A stretch of DNA of 64,000 nt from Micropterix aruncella (Eukaryota > Arthropoda > Insecta > Lepidoptera > Micropterigidae). Both the position numbers and the translations under genes were made by a program. The stretch spans positions 26,359,336 through 26,423,335 of the forward strand of contig OX155963.1 of NCBI GenBank assembly GCA_944548615.1, read 5' to 3'. Numbering within the stretch: position 1 is the first letter of the stretch; each line of letters starts with the position of its first letter. A model generated the notes under the pieces. It saw nothing but the letters and a program-made list of their open reading frames with translations, ran no database searches and had not been told where the DNA came from. Shown here piece after piece: positions 36,601 through 48,600 of this stretch.

Positions 36601-39600
36601 TATCGTAACCCCCGTAAAACAGATATTACAGGGTACACAAACTTGCTAAACAAAGCGCTAGGAGACAAACAACTAACTAACGCAGCACTTAGCACAGAAA
36701 ACATAGAAACAAACGTACAGATCCTAACTACAACCCTTGTAAGTAGTTTTGAACTGGCATGTCCTGTTGTAAAACCTAAAGACCCAGGAAAAAGCTCATG
36801 GTGGGGGCCAGAGCTGGAAAGGCTACGTCGAGGACTCAGGACACTCTTTAACCGAGCAAAAAATACCAGAACCAGTGAGGACTGGGATAAATACAAAATG
36901 GCACAAAAACACTACAAGAAGCGGATCAGATTCCGGAGAACAGAATCCTGGCACAACTTCTGTAGTAGCATAAACTCAACGAACCAAGCCGGAAGAATAA
37001 AGAAAATCCTAGCTAAAGGTGAGCCCAACCTCCTAGGCTCCCTAAAAAAAGGAAGACGGCACTTACACAAACACAGATATAGAAACCAGCTCAGTACTCC
37101 TGGAAACACACTTTCCTGGATGTCAAATCACAGAAGATCCTGAGTGGCCGGACGAAAACTACAGCACACCAACAACCCAAGAATGGGAAGTCGCAAACAA
37201 GATAGTAACTGCGGACAAGATAAAATGGGCCCTGAAAAGCTTCAAACCATTCAAATCCGCAGGGCTGGATGGCATTTTCCCAGCACTACTACAATGGCAA
37301 CCAAACCATGCAACAAAATACCTACTACCAATCTATAGGGCCTGCATAGCCTTCAAATACATTCCAAAGGCATGGAGAGAGGCGAAAGTAGTCTTCTTAC
37401 CGAAACCGGGAAAGGAGGACTACTCACACGCCAAATCCTTCAGACCCATCAGCCTAACGTCTTTCTTACTAAAGACTTTAGAAAGACTGATGGACCGTCA
37501 CCTAAGGGATGGGGCACTAAGAAATAAACAACTACACCCACAACAACACGCCTACACAAAAGGCAAATCAACAGAGTCGGCACTACACATGGTGGTGCAC
37601 AAAATAGAATCGGCTCTAACAAATAAGCTGTCAACACTCGCCGCCTTTATAGACATAGAAGGCGCTTTTGACAAAACCATGCACAACAGCATAAACCACG
37701 CCCTACAGGAACTTAAGGTGGAACCAGTCACCATAAAATGGATTACGGAGCTGGTTAGCAAAAGGGCGGTCCAGATAGTGATGAATACTACCACAAGAGC
37801 AAAGGTAGTTAAAGGATGCCCCCAAGGGGGGGTCCTATCACCACTTCTATGGAACATAGTAGTGGACAGCCTCATAAAAACACTAAATGAAAGGGGCTAC
37901 ACTACTATTGGTTATGCCGACGACCTAACAATAATGATAAATGGAAGCGCAGAAAACATGTTATGTAAAGTCATGCGCTCAGCTCTGCAGATAGTAGAAA
38001 AATGGTGTGACGAACATCAATTGTCAGTAAATCCGAAAAAGACAGAACTTATCCTCTTCACCAACAAGAGGAAGTTACCAGAACTACAAGTACCAAAATT
38101 ATTCAACACCAAACTCTCCCTATCAAATCAAGTGAAATATCTGGGAGTCATCCTTGATAGTAAACTAAACTGGGCGAGTCATATCGAGGCCAAAGCAAAG
38201 AGGGCCTGCCTAACTTTTTGGCAGTGTCAAAGACTAATGGGGAAAAAATGGGGTCTCAACCCAAAAATCACACTCTGGCTATACACATCAGTCATCAGGC
38301 CCTCGCTGACTTATGGATCAGTTGTATGGTGGCCCAGAACACAACTGACCACAGTAAAAGCAAGACTCCAGAGACTACAACGCTTAGCGTGTGTAGCAGC
38401 CACTGGATGTATGAGAACCACACCATCGGCCGCACTAGAGTACCTCCTAAACATGAGACCTCTGGACCTTGTCATCCAAGAGGAGGCTAGGGCAGCCGCT
38501 CTAAGACTAAGAGCAAATGGACTGTGGAAACAAAACACAGAAACACCACACTCAAAAAAATTCTGAAACGGGCTTTAGAAGAAATTCCTCTTCTGGACGC
38601 ACCCATGGACAGAATAATATGCCATCATGTCTTTGATCGTAGATACAATATCCAACTCATTCCAGAACCAGCAGATCACTCTGGTACGAATGAAGTAAGG
38701 ATATACACAGACGGCTCCAAAACCACTCAAGGTACAGGAGCCGGCGTCTTCTCAAATGATCTAAACATCAAAATGTCAACTACCCTAGGCAACTTAAATA
38801 CGATCTTCCAAGCAGAATGCATTGGCATCACCAGAGCAGCACAGGCAGTCGCAGCCAAAGATGTCGGAGACGTAAGTTTGAAATTTGTCTCCGACAGCGC
38901 CTCCGTGCTACAAGCGCTAGCAAATAATACGATAACCTCAGTCCTCGTACTGGAATGCCACAATGCGCTTCAATGCATTGCAGGGTCAAATAAAGTGACC
39001 CTGCAATGGATTAAAGGGCACAGTGACTCACTGGGCAATGACGCGGCGGACGAACTGGCCAAAAGGGGATCAAAGGAAATAGTATATGGACCGGAACCCT
39101 TGATGCCCATTCCCCAGGCCCAAATAAAAACATGGCTACGCAGGAACACCGAAGAAACCCACCTTACAGAATGGAAAAAAAACGCAGGATGCAGGCAAAC
39201 AAAGAACGCGGTTCCGGAAGCGTCCAAAAAACTTGCCCGCAACCTCACCAGATTAAAAAGGGACAAAATCCGTAAAGTCATAGGTACTATGACAGGCCAC
39301 TGTCCCCTAAACAAACACCTGTTTACCATAGGTGTGACAGACAGCCCTCTATGCAGAGGATGCATGGAGGAAGAAGAAACGCCACAGCATGTGCTCATGG
39401 AATGCAGGAGCGTGGCAGAGCAACGGGCAAAAATACTGCAATCTCCAGCATCTCTCCCGGAGGCCTGTAGCAACCCAAACAGGCTGCTAACCTTCTGGGA
39501 CAGCCTGGGTTGGCTGGAGTAACATAAATGGAAACATGAGCCACGCACAACGGCCCAATCAAGAGGCCAAGTGCGGGAAAAAGCCCAGCCAAACTAACTA

Positions 39601-42600
39601 ACTAAAGACTCAGGAAGTGAGCTCACCTTATCACAGGAGTGCCTAGCAAAGCGGGCTCGGTTTCACTTTACTTGGCACAGATAGATGTATGACTAAATTT
39701 AGAAGCATATAGTGGTATTTTCTGGATTGTACATTATATTTCTTTTGTGCTATTGCGTTTGAATGTTTATGTAACGAATAAATAAATAAATAAATAAATA
39801 AATCATTAAAAAGTGGTTTGGCCGAAATAGTGATTTAAACTTGGAAGATCACCCTCGCTCTGGACGACCTTCTGGTATTGATGACGACATTGTGTGTTCG
39901 ATATTAGAAGAAAATCCAAGGATTAAAACCGACGAGATTGAATATTGGATACATTTCTAAGCTCGATACTTAGGCGCCGCGCCTCACTGAAATGAATAAG
40001 CTAAATCGCATAAATGTAGCCATTTCTATAGTCGCACAAAATGAAACTGAATCATTTTTTAATTGAATTGTAACAGGCGATGACAACTGGATCCTGTACA
40101 ATAACTGTTCCTGCCTTTGCAGAACAGTTTGAAGGCTGTAGAAAACATCATAAACTATTTTCAAGGAAGACAAAGCAGTTTCTTCTAAAACGGAATCAAC
40201 AAGCTTGTTGATCGTTGGAAAAACATTATAGAAAAGAATGGAGACTATATACTCGATTAATAAAACTCCTGTCTTTAAAATTTAAAACAGGTTAAATTTT
40301 ACTCTTAAATCAGGCACGAACTTATGCAATCATCTCGTACATATAGGGTGGGTTTTTAATTACTGACATCCATGTAGTGGGTGAATCAGTACGACGAACT
40401 AAGCATCTTTAAATAAACATTTTTGGGAAAAACAAAAAAAAAAAACTTTTCAAACGTGTAATTTTTTTTTCTTTGAAAGATAGTATAAAGTGGTAGGTAA
40501 AATATCGCTACCTAATGGTAGGTAAAATATCGCTAATAATGTTTTATTAGCAATATTTTACCTACCGCTAGATGGCGCTGCGCTTCATGTTTCTCAAACT
40601 TGTCTTCAATAAATAAGATTTGTTTTTTTTTTTTAATTTTCCCTAATTTTTTAAATTAAATATTGTTTATTTTGTCGTACTGATTTATCCACTACAACTG
40701 GCCGAGCGACAGTCATCTTAATTCCGAAGGTCCCAGTTTGCACCGGACCAAAGGACGCTCGGCCCATTGCTCTCACAGACACTGTGGCCAAAATCTTTTT
40801 TAGCATAGTCCACACGAGGATGAGCGAATTCATGCACCGGAATGAGTACCTTGGAGTATCAGTTCAAAAAGGCTTCATGCGCGGCGTCTCGGGCTGCCTC
40901 GAGCACAACTCTCTCCTGGCTGCTGCCATCAAGGATGCGAGACAGCACGAACGCCAAATCAATGTATGCTGGCTCGACCTAGAGAATGCCTTTGGGTCAG
41001 TCCGACACAGTCTCCTCCACTTTGCACTCCGCTGGTACAACTTCCCACCAGTCGTGCGTGACATTGTAGCCTCCTACTACAACTGTCTGACTTTCCATGT
41101 TAAAACGCAAGAATGGACTACCCGCTCTATACCATATTCAATTGGACTATTTCAGGGCTGTTGCCTCTCCCCGACGATTTTTAATATAGTTTTTAATATA
41201 CTTCTGGAAAGCCTGAGCCAGTTTGACAGGAAGTGGGGCTACCGTTTTAAAACAGACGGCCAATACACCTCGTCGTGCCTCGCTTTTGCCGACGACCTAA
41301 CTTTCATTACCAGAAGCCCCAAGCAGCTTTCCCTGCTATTACAGAAAGTGGAGCTTTTCTGCGACTGGTCAGGCTGTATAAAAGTGAAGCCCTCCAAATG
41401 TTTTTGCCTTGGACTCGCCCGCATGGGCACAAAATTTACATCCTATGACCCCAAATTGGTCTATAAGGGCTCTAATATCTCCCTTATAGACCCAAACAAT
41501 CATTTCAAATTCCTCGGCAGAAAAATCACCCATCAGGGAAAAGACGTCTCGGGCGATCATGTTATAGAGCATGTCAAAAGTTGCCTGGCGAAAATAGATG
41601 CCTTGCTAATTTCTGGCCCTCGTAAGGCCTGGATCTATGACAATTATCTAACGTCACATTTGTCATGGCCCTTTCTTATTTACGATTTTACCAAAACCCA
41701 ACTGTCCCGTCTAGATGCACTGGTGACAGCTAGTTTAAAATCCTGGCTGTCCTTAGCCAAACCAGCTGACCCCTCGACTCTCTTCAGGTCCAAACAAAAT
41801 TTTGGGCTAGCGCTTAAACTGCCCTCTCTGCTCTACGCCAACTCCAGAATAACCAAAAATTCGATTCTGTGCAATTCCAAAGATCCGGCAATATCGAAGC
41901 ACGTAATAAGTGGCTGTAGTGATTCAAATGAACTACAAGCCCGCGTAGACTTCCACAAAAGGTTCCTTACTGGAATCAGCCAGAATGGCACTGGTCTGGG
42001 GTATGGCAGTACAACCACGAGCGACGTGGACTTGAAGAAGTCTCTTTTGCGGGGAGATTACGACAGCAAGAGTATGGCTCATGCTATTGGCCTTCAATGC
42101 CAGAATGATTGGACAACAATTGGTGACTTTTGCATTCCGCCTCCAATGCACTGGAAGGTAATGCTCTATGACTGGACGCCAGAGATGCTGAAATTTTATT
42201 TGAATGCCTTTCAGCATACACTTCCAGACCCCAGTAACCTCGCTCGTTGGAGCTTTGCCGAGGATAGTTCTTGTCCCCTCTGTAGCAATACCCCTTGCAC
42301 AGCTAGGCACATTCTAGCTGGCTGCAAGGTGGCCTTAGATCAAGGACGGTACACTTACCGCCATGACAAAGTTCTCGCTGTTATTCGCGAGGTAATTAGT
42401 CTCTCAGTGGCTCGTGCCAACAAGGGTTTGACAGTATCCTCCAAACCCCCAATACAGTTTGTGCGGGATGGCTCTAAAGGCAAAAAACATTTAACTACAA
42501 AACCTTTCTCAATAATCGAGAAAGCTACAGATTGGATTCTGGAGGTTGATTCGGTCTCTAAGCAGTATAAATTCCCTGAAAGTCTCGGATGCACAGCCCT

Positions 42601-45600
42601 CCGTCCAGATATAACTCTTTACTCTCTATCTCGGAAGGTGGCTCTTATCGTAGAATTAACTGTTCCATGGGAATCAAATATCCCAAAAGACCACGAGTAC
42701 AAATTAAATAAATACCATGATCTTGCAAATGCCGTAACCCGGAACGGCTTCACTGTTCACCTTCACGCGGTGGAAGTTGGCGCTCGTGGCCTGCCAGCTA
42801 AATCTCTATTTCACCTCTTTAAAGATCTTGGCCTTTCCAGAAAAATAATCAACTCTTTCTTAGAAAAATTATCTAAAACTGCGATTTGCGCATCTCAAAT
42901 TCTATGGCTTCGAAGGGGGAGTGAATGGGTGGCAAGGTGAACGCTCACATGTGGCAAGACAGCTGTCCTAAACCTACCACAGCCGGTTCGTAAGTCCGGA
43001 ATCCACTGCTCACCCCCCAGAAGTGTAAAAAAAATAGTATTATGATGGGCCCGACTCCGGTCGGTGAATTCCATGGCAGCTCCGTTTGTATTTATTTATA
43101 TGACACTGATTAAAAAGTCACCCTGTATGTTATCAATTAATTAATACGTCCACACAAGAAATCCCACTGAAAATCAATTTTTATTCCTGAGTGCGTCATC
43201 AATATTCTGTTTACATCTGCCACACCTATTTAGTCATATTTATATCTGCTTTGTATTGTTTATTGTTGAAAATAAATTAATTAATTAAATAAATCTTCGC
43301 ATAAATATCATATTTTTGAAACCCAATACAAATACCAAAGATATTAGAAACAGCTATTCATCAGTTTGTATGTGTGAGGGTCAATCCAAACAAACTAGTT
43401 TTAGCTTGCTCATCACCCACATTTTTAAATGTGTCATCGCATTATCAGAGCTTTAATATTGAGAAAAATAATGATAAAATATATCGCCCACTCGCCACGC
43501 CTGTTCTTATCATTTGTTTGTGTTACGTTAATGTTTAGTTTTGAAACCAGTTTCCTGCAGATTATTTTGCCATGTTTACCGCAGACGTAAATGCATTTTT
43601 TTTGTATATCTTTAGTTTTATATAAAAATAATCGTGTTGAATTACTTCCCCAATTTTCTCCCATTTTGTCTTCACAGCATTATATCCAATAGCGGGCTCT
43701 TAAGGCTGTGCCACTCCGTGAGATTAAAACTATAGAAACATTTAAGGATCGGTAGCATGTAAAACCGAAAAGCTTTGTAGAACAATAATTGCTAAAATAT
43801 TGTGAATTATTACATAACTTTAAATTATAAATGGATAGGTAGATAAATGTCAAGAGTACATTCTGATGTAAATTACGCTATGAAAAATATGTGATCAGAT
43901 CAGAAAAAAATCTAACATGTTTTGCTGGGTTCAAATTCTCACCCATTTAAGTAAAACATTTATCGACAAATGTAACCTGTTTAATCTTAAGGACTATAAG
44001 TCGAAGAGCCTTTTAAATGAATCGAAACCCTTTCAAAGCATACAAAATGACAGTACCAGGTCAGCACTAATTTGTTTTGAAATTGAAACCAGCAACTGAC
44101 TCAATGTATATCAGCCTTAAGAGTAGGACAGAATGTCTATGTCGAAACACCGCATTTTTGATCCACTCAATACTTTACTTGTCACCATTCAGCCTTCTAC
44201 CACATAGAACTTCAGACTATCTAAATATTATTATAATATTTATAAATGAAACATTTGTAATTATACTTTATATAGGCAAGTATCCTCCCATTAAGTTTTC
44301 TGAAAGCTCCTTCTCGAATGAGGAGTTTGTTATTGATGATGTATCGCCACTAAACAATATGAATAATGATAGATAATTATTAAAAAACTCACCAAGCAAT
44401 TGTGTATGTTCCTCTCCTACGCTAACTGGCCAAACACCTCTTCCTGTGGCCGAGTTAGCCCATACAGTACTGTGCTGCGCATTTGGACCTGTAAGGCCGG
44501 AATTTCGCTGTTCTGCTACAGAATTTGTTGGCGTTGGGCTTTCGCTGGCAGTACTCCATGATGAACCGTTCTTCAGTCGAATCTGATAGTAAATAGTAAT
44601 AATTAGCAGCAGCTAATCAAACAATAATTGAGGTTCCTAATGGCTTTTAATGGTTTCTTGTAACTTGGGTGGTGTTGCCGAATATTTATGTCATCTGGCC
44701 TGCCCAACTCACGGTTCAACTTCTATTTGGTAGCCTACTCATAGAGAGACTCAACCTGAAAGTAACGCTGTGTTTCTGCCACGGCTGTAATCTGCAATTG
44801 GAGGCAGTTGGGATCAGAAGTTTGCAGATTTGGGGGAACAGCTCGGGCGGAACTGGGCGGTTGGTTCCTGTAGAGCGGGAGTAGTTGTCGACCTGTTGTT
44901 ATCTATCCTTGAAATGATCCGTTGACCACCCGATCCCTAATGACCATGTCAAAGCAAAGACGGGTTTTCCCTGGGGATTGCAATCCGGCGCCACTGGACG
45001 GTTTGCGCACCGTGCGGTGATAGCCAATCGGTTGTGCACTCTGACTAATTACTGAAGGACTGTGGGGACTAAGGAGTCTTCTAAGCAGCGGGGGTGGATG
45101 TTGACTTGTTGTCACGACACTCTTGAAACGACCTATGGGCCACCTGGTCCCGAGTGGCATCAGGGCAAAGGATGCCCAGGTCGGTGATAAATTCTAATCG
45201 AATTACCGCTGTAATAGAACAGGTAGAGGCCGCGCAAGGGACTTTGTTCCTGTAACCAGTCGGGAGGACAGAGGTATCCTGAAGGTTAATTCCGGACGGA
45301 GATACCCTTCCAAAACTGGTAGTCAGGGAAACCTTTCCCGCTGGAAACCTTTCCCGGTGCCTCGCTGTAAGGCATTGGCCTCTGACGGACATGTTGGCTT
45401 AGCTAGACAGTAGGTTTGTATTCGTCTATTTCAGTCTCTAAGTCTTCTACGCTCACCTCAAGGGAGATAGAACAATCATTATCGTTAAAACTTGCTGAGG
45501 TGACGGGTTCGCCCGTTATAGTCGACATCTCAAAGTGTCTGTATTATTACAGTAAAAAGCTGTGAAAACTGAAACTGCATATAAAATGGAAAAAACTTAC

Positions 45601-48600
45601 ACTATGCGAAGCATCTGATCTTTGTGATATCGTCTCGCTTTCGACCTCCGAATCGGTGCTGATGCCCTCCGTGCTATCATGCTGCAGAACGCCTTGAGGA
45701 ATATCGATGTCTGAAGAGTTCGAGGACAGGCGAATCGGCTCGTATGCTCCAACGTTGCCAAACAGCCGATCCCGCTTATGCATGTGCTGTTCTTTGGGTG
45801 AATTCGATAACTGTATGAGATCCGGATTGCTCTCGCAGATGAGGTTCCAAGTAAACCGCGGCAACGGTAACTCGATCTGTTTCGTGAGTATTTCGCCGAT
45901 GATGGGCATTTTCGCTTGATGGGCGGCTATCAGTTTCAAGGCCGAGTAAAATTGCTTACGGTTTATATGGCTCACTCCGATTGTTGTATTGTGGGGAAAG
46001 CTAAGGTCGGTGATCTGAAAAAAAGGAAATGCACAAAGCATATGTAGATAGACAGATGCTACTCTCTAAGAGATCACTGTTTGCGGCAATATAAAGCTAT
46101 TCATTTTGTCGCCGTCCCCCCCGAATGCAGACCACTTATAGGCAGAGGCATTTTGTGTACATACTCCCCTCGATACTCAAAAACTAACACTGTATTTTCC
46201 TAAGTCTTCTTTCAAAGCTAGATAGTTAGCTAGATAGATAGATTTTTTTTATTGCACATTTTAAGAAAAATATACAACAGGAAGACTTATTGCTTAAAGT
46301 ACAATCTCTAACTGCCAACCTTCTTGGAAGTGTAATAATGTAGGTAAAGTAAAATAAACAAAAGAAACATAATACTTAACATAAAATAATCAATTAACAA
46401 ATATGCTTTTTTAACAATATAATTAAGATTTTGAGAATATTTGCAAGGAACATAGGATAGGAGAGGATGGGATGAGACAAACTAGGAATTTAGGCACATG
46501 AAATGCTTTTTCTGAGACACTTGAAAAGTAGAAACCGTTAGTGAGTTTCTGATATTTGACGGGAACTGGTTCCATAGTCTAGCTGCAAAAACAGTGAAGG
46601 AATATGTAAAAAAAGGAGAATTATTAGTAGGAATCGCAATTTTGCTATCCTGATTGGAGCGGAGTGGAATACCATGACTTCCTAAGTGACTGAATTTGTC
46701 AGTTAGCTAGGAATGCTAAAACTGATTCCTGGTTAAAATATGACACCCGAAAAATATCCACAAATTGATACATCCAGACAGTTTCTGATGTTAAATATTA
46801 TCACTGACTATTCTTATGACTATTTCCTTAAATATTTAATTTTGGTTAGGTACTCTTATTTAATATTATTAAACATGTTTTTTTAATTTAACACAATTAT
46901 CGTTTTTCTGTATTATATTTTAATTATTTCCTATTGTTATTATTTGTAATGGTTATGGTATTCTAAATATTCTTTTTACATTGCCAAATATATGTAATAC
47001 TATAAAACTTAAGAGCTCGCTGCCTTAAGTCCTGGCACTTAGTTGGGGGCAGCAGTACACTTATGCCAATGCTAATTGAAGATGTCGTCAAAACAGTATA
47101 TCTACAAAACAGTACACATATATTAAACGCTAATGCTCATATCGGCCATATTAACTTTTTTTGTTAAATATTAATAATGTAAAAAATATAAATAGATATG
47201 AATATCAGTAAGTAACATATGGTTTGAAAACGGTTAATGATTTATATTTTGAAAAATGAAAAATTACAAGAGTAATGAGAACAGTCTGAGGGGTGGCGAC
47301 GGTCGGAGCTTTCAAAGTTCAGTAGTCCAAATTGGAAGTTCCGAGACTCTCTCGATTTTATTGCAATTTGCAGGCTAGAGCATCAAAAGTTCAGTGGGGT
47401 TGTCAATCAGCAATCTTAAGGGTAACTAATAAAACTACCATCGTTACTGATCAGCAATTTTGACGTTGTTTAAAATTTGAAACAACATTTTTTCGAAATC
47501 TTATATTAATTATGTCACTGTTTTGTAGTATAAATTGTACTATCTTATAGCCGCTACAGCGGTAACACTCACAAGTACACTTTTTGGCGAAAAATACTTT
47601 TTTTCATTATCTGCATCAGCGAAACGTAATCTATCACTGGAAATTATCTGTAAGTGCAAACAAGCCCTATTTGAGAAGATAGTCAAGACAAAATGTCACA
47701 AAGTGATGCCACTATAACTTAAGCTTAACCCGCTCAATCCGTAACATCCATTTGGGGACATGTATGGCGGCCGCCTAAAATCCGAAACATCCGCTATGGG
47801 ACATCGCGCTCGCCGCTGCGAAAAATGCAATTTACGATTCGAAACGTCGTACTTTATGCTTTCTGACGGCTGAACGACATGGCCAAATAATCTTTAATTC
47901 GGCGGCCACCGGCGAATAAATCGAACTGCGATTTAAAAAGTCAGCATAGACGTCAAAACGGGCAGTCCATCGGCCAGCGTCGCGGCCGCGTATGGTTTCG
48001 CGGAATGGCGGTTTTGTGCAGTGTTTTGTGGATAACAGTGCATTGTTTACTGGATAACAGTGAGTAATTTCCATTTTTAAGTAGTTTAGGCATTAGGATT
48101 AGTCAATTGAGATAGTCCATTTGCTGTTTTTCACGAATTTTTAAAGAAAACACTTTGGCGACAACAAACGGCTCGCGAAAAAATGGTTGTTATTATTTTG
48201 TAATGTTTATGAAATATCCCGATATATTGCGAAATATGACGTAATGTCACTTTAATTTACTAACAAAATAAGTATTGTTTCATTTACATCCTAAGTTATC
48301 ACATAATTAGGCGTATTTTGAAAATTATATCTTGTTTTGTAAAATGAATCGCGCAAAGAAACTTGTTTTGATAATTACTATGAGAGAATAAGGTGCGATT
48401 TTCCATAGTTTTTCGATGAAATGTGACTCTTTGGAGTATAGTAATTAGTTATTAGACATATAATAAGTCTATGATAAGACAATATAATTGAAAAAATCTA
48501 ACGAATTTTATATTATGACCTTTCAAAGTTTATTATTAAGTTCGGACGCGGAAACTCTCAAAACTTTAGATTTTTCTATAATATCAGACAAAGCTCAAAG

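Noticed and set aside
45707..45919. Plus-strand ORF opposite Reps exon 2
   Set aside because: Antisense shadow of a well-supported exon.
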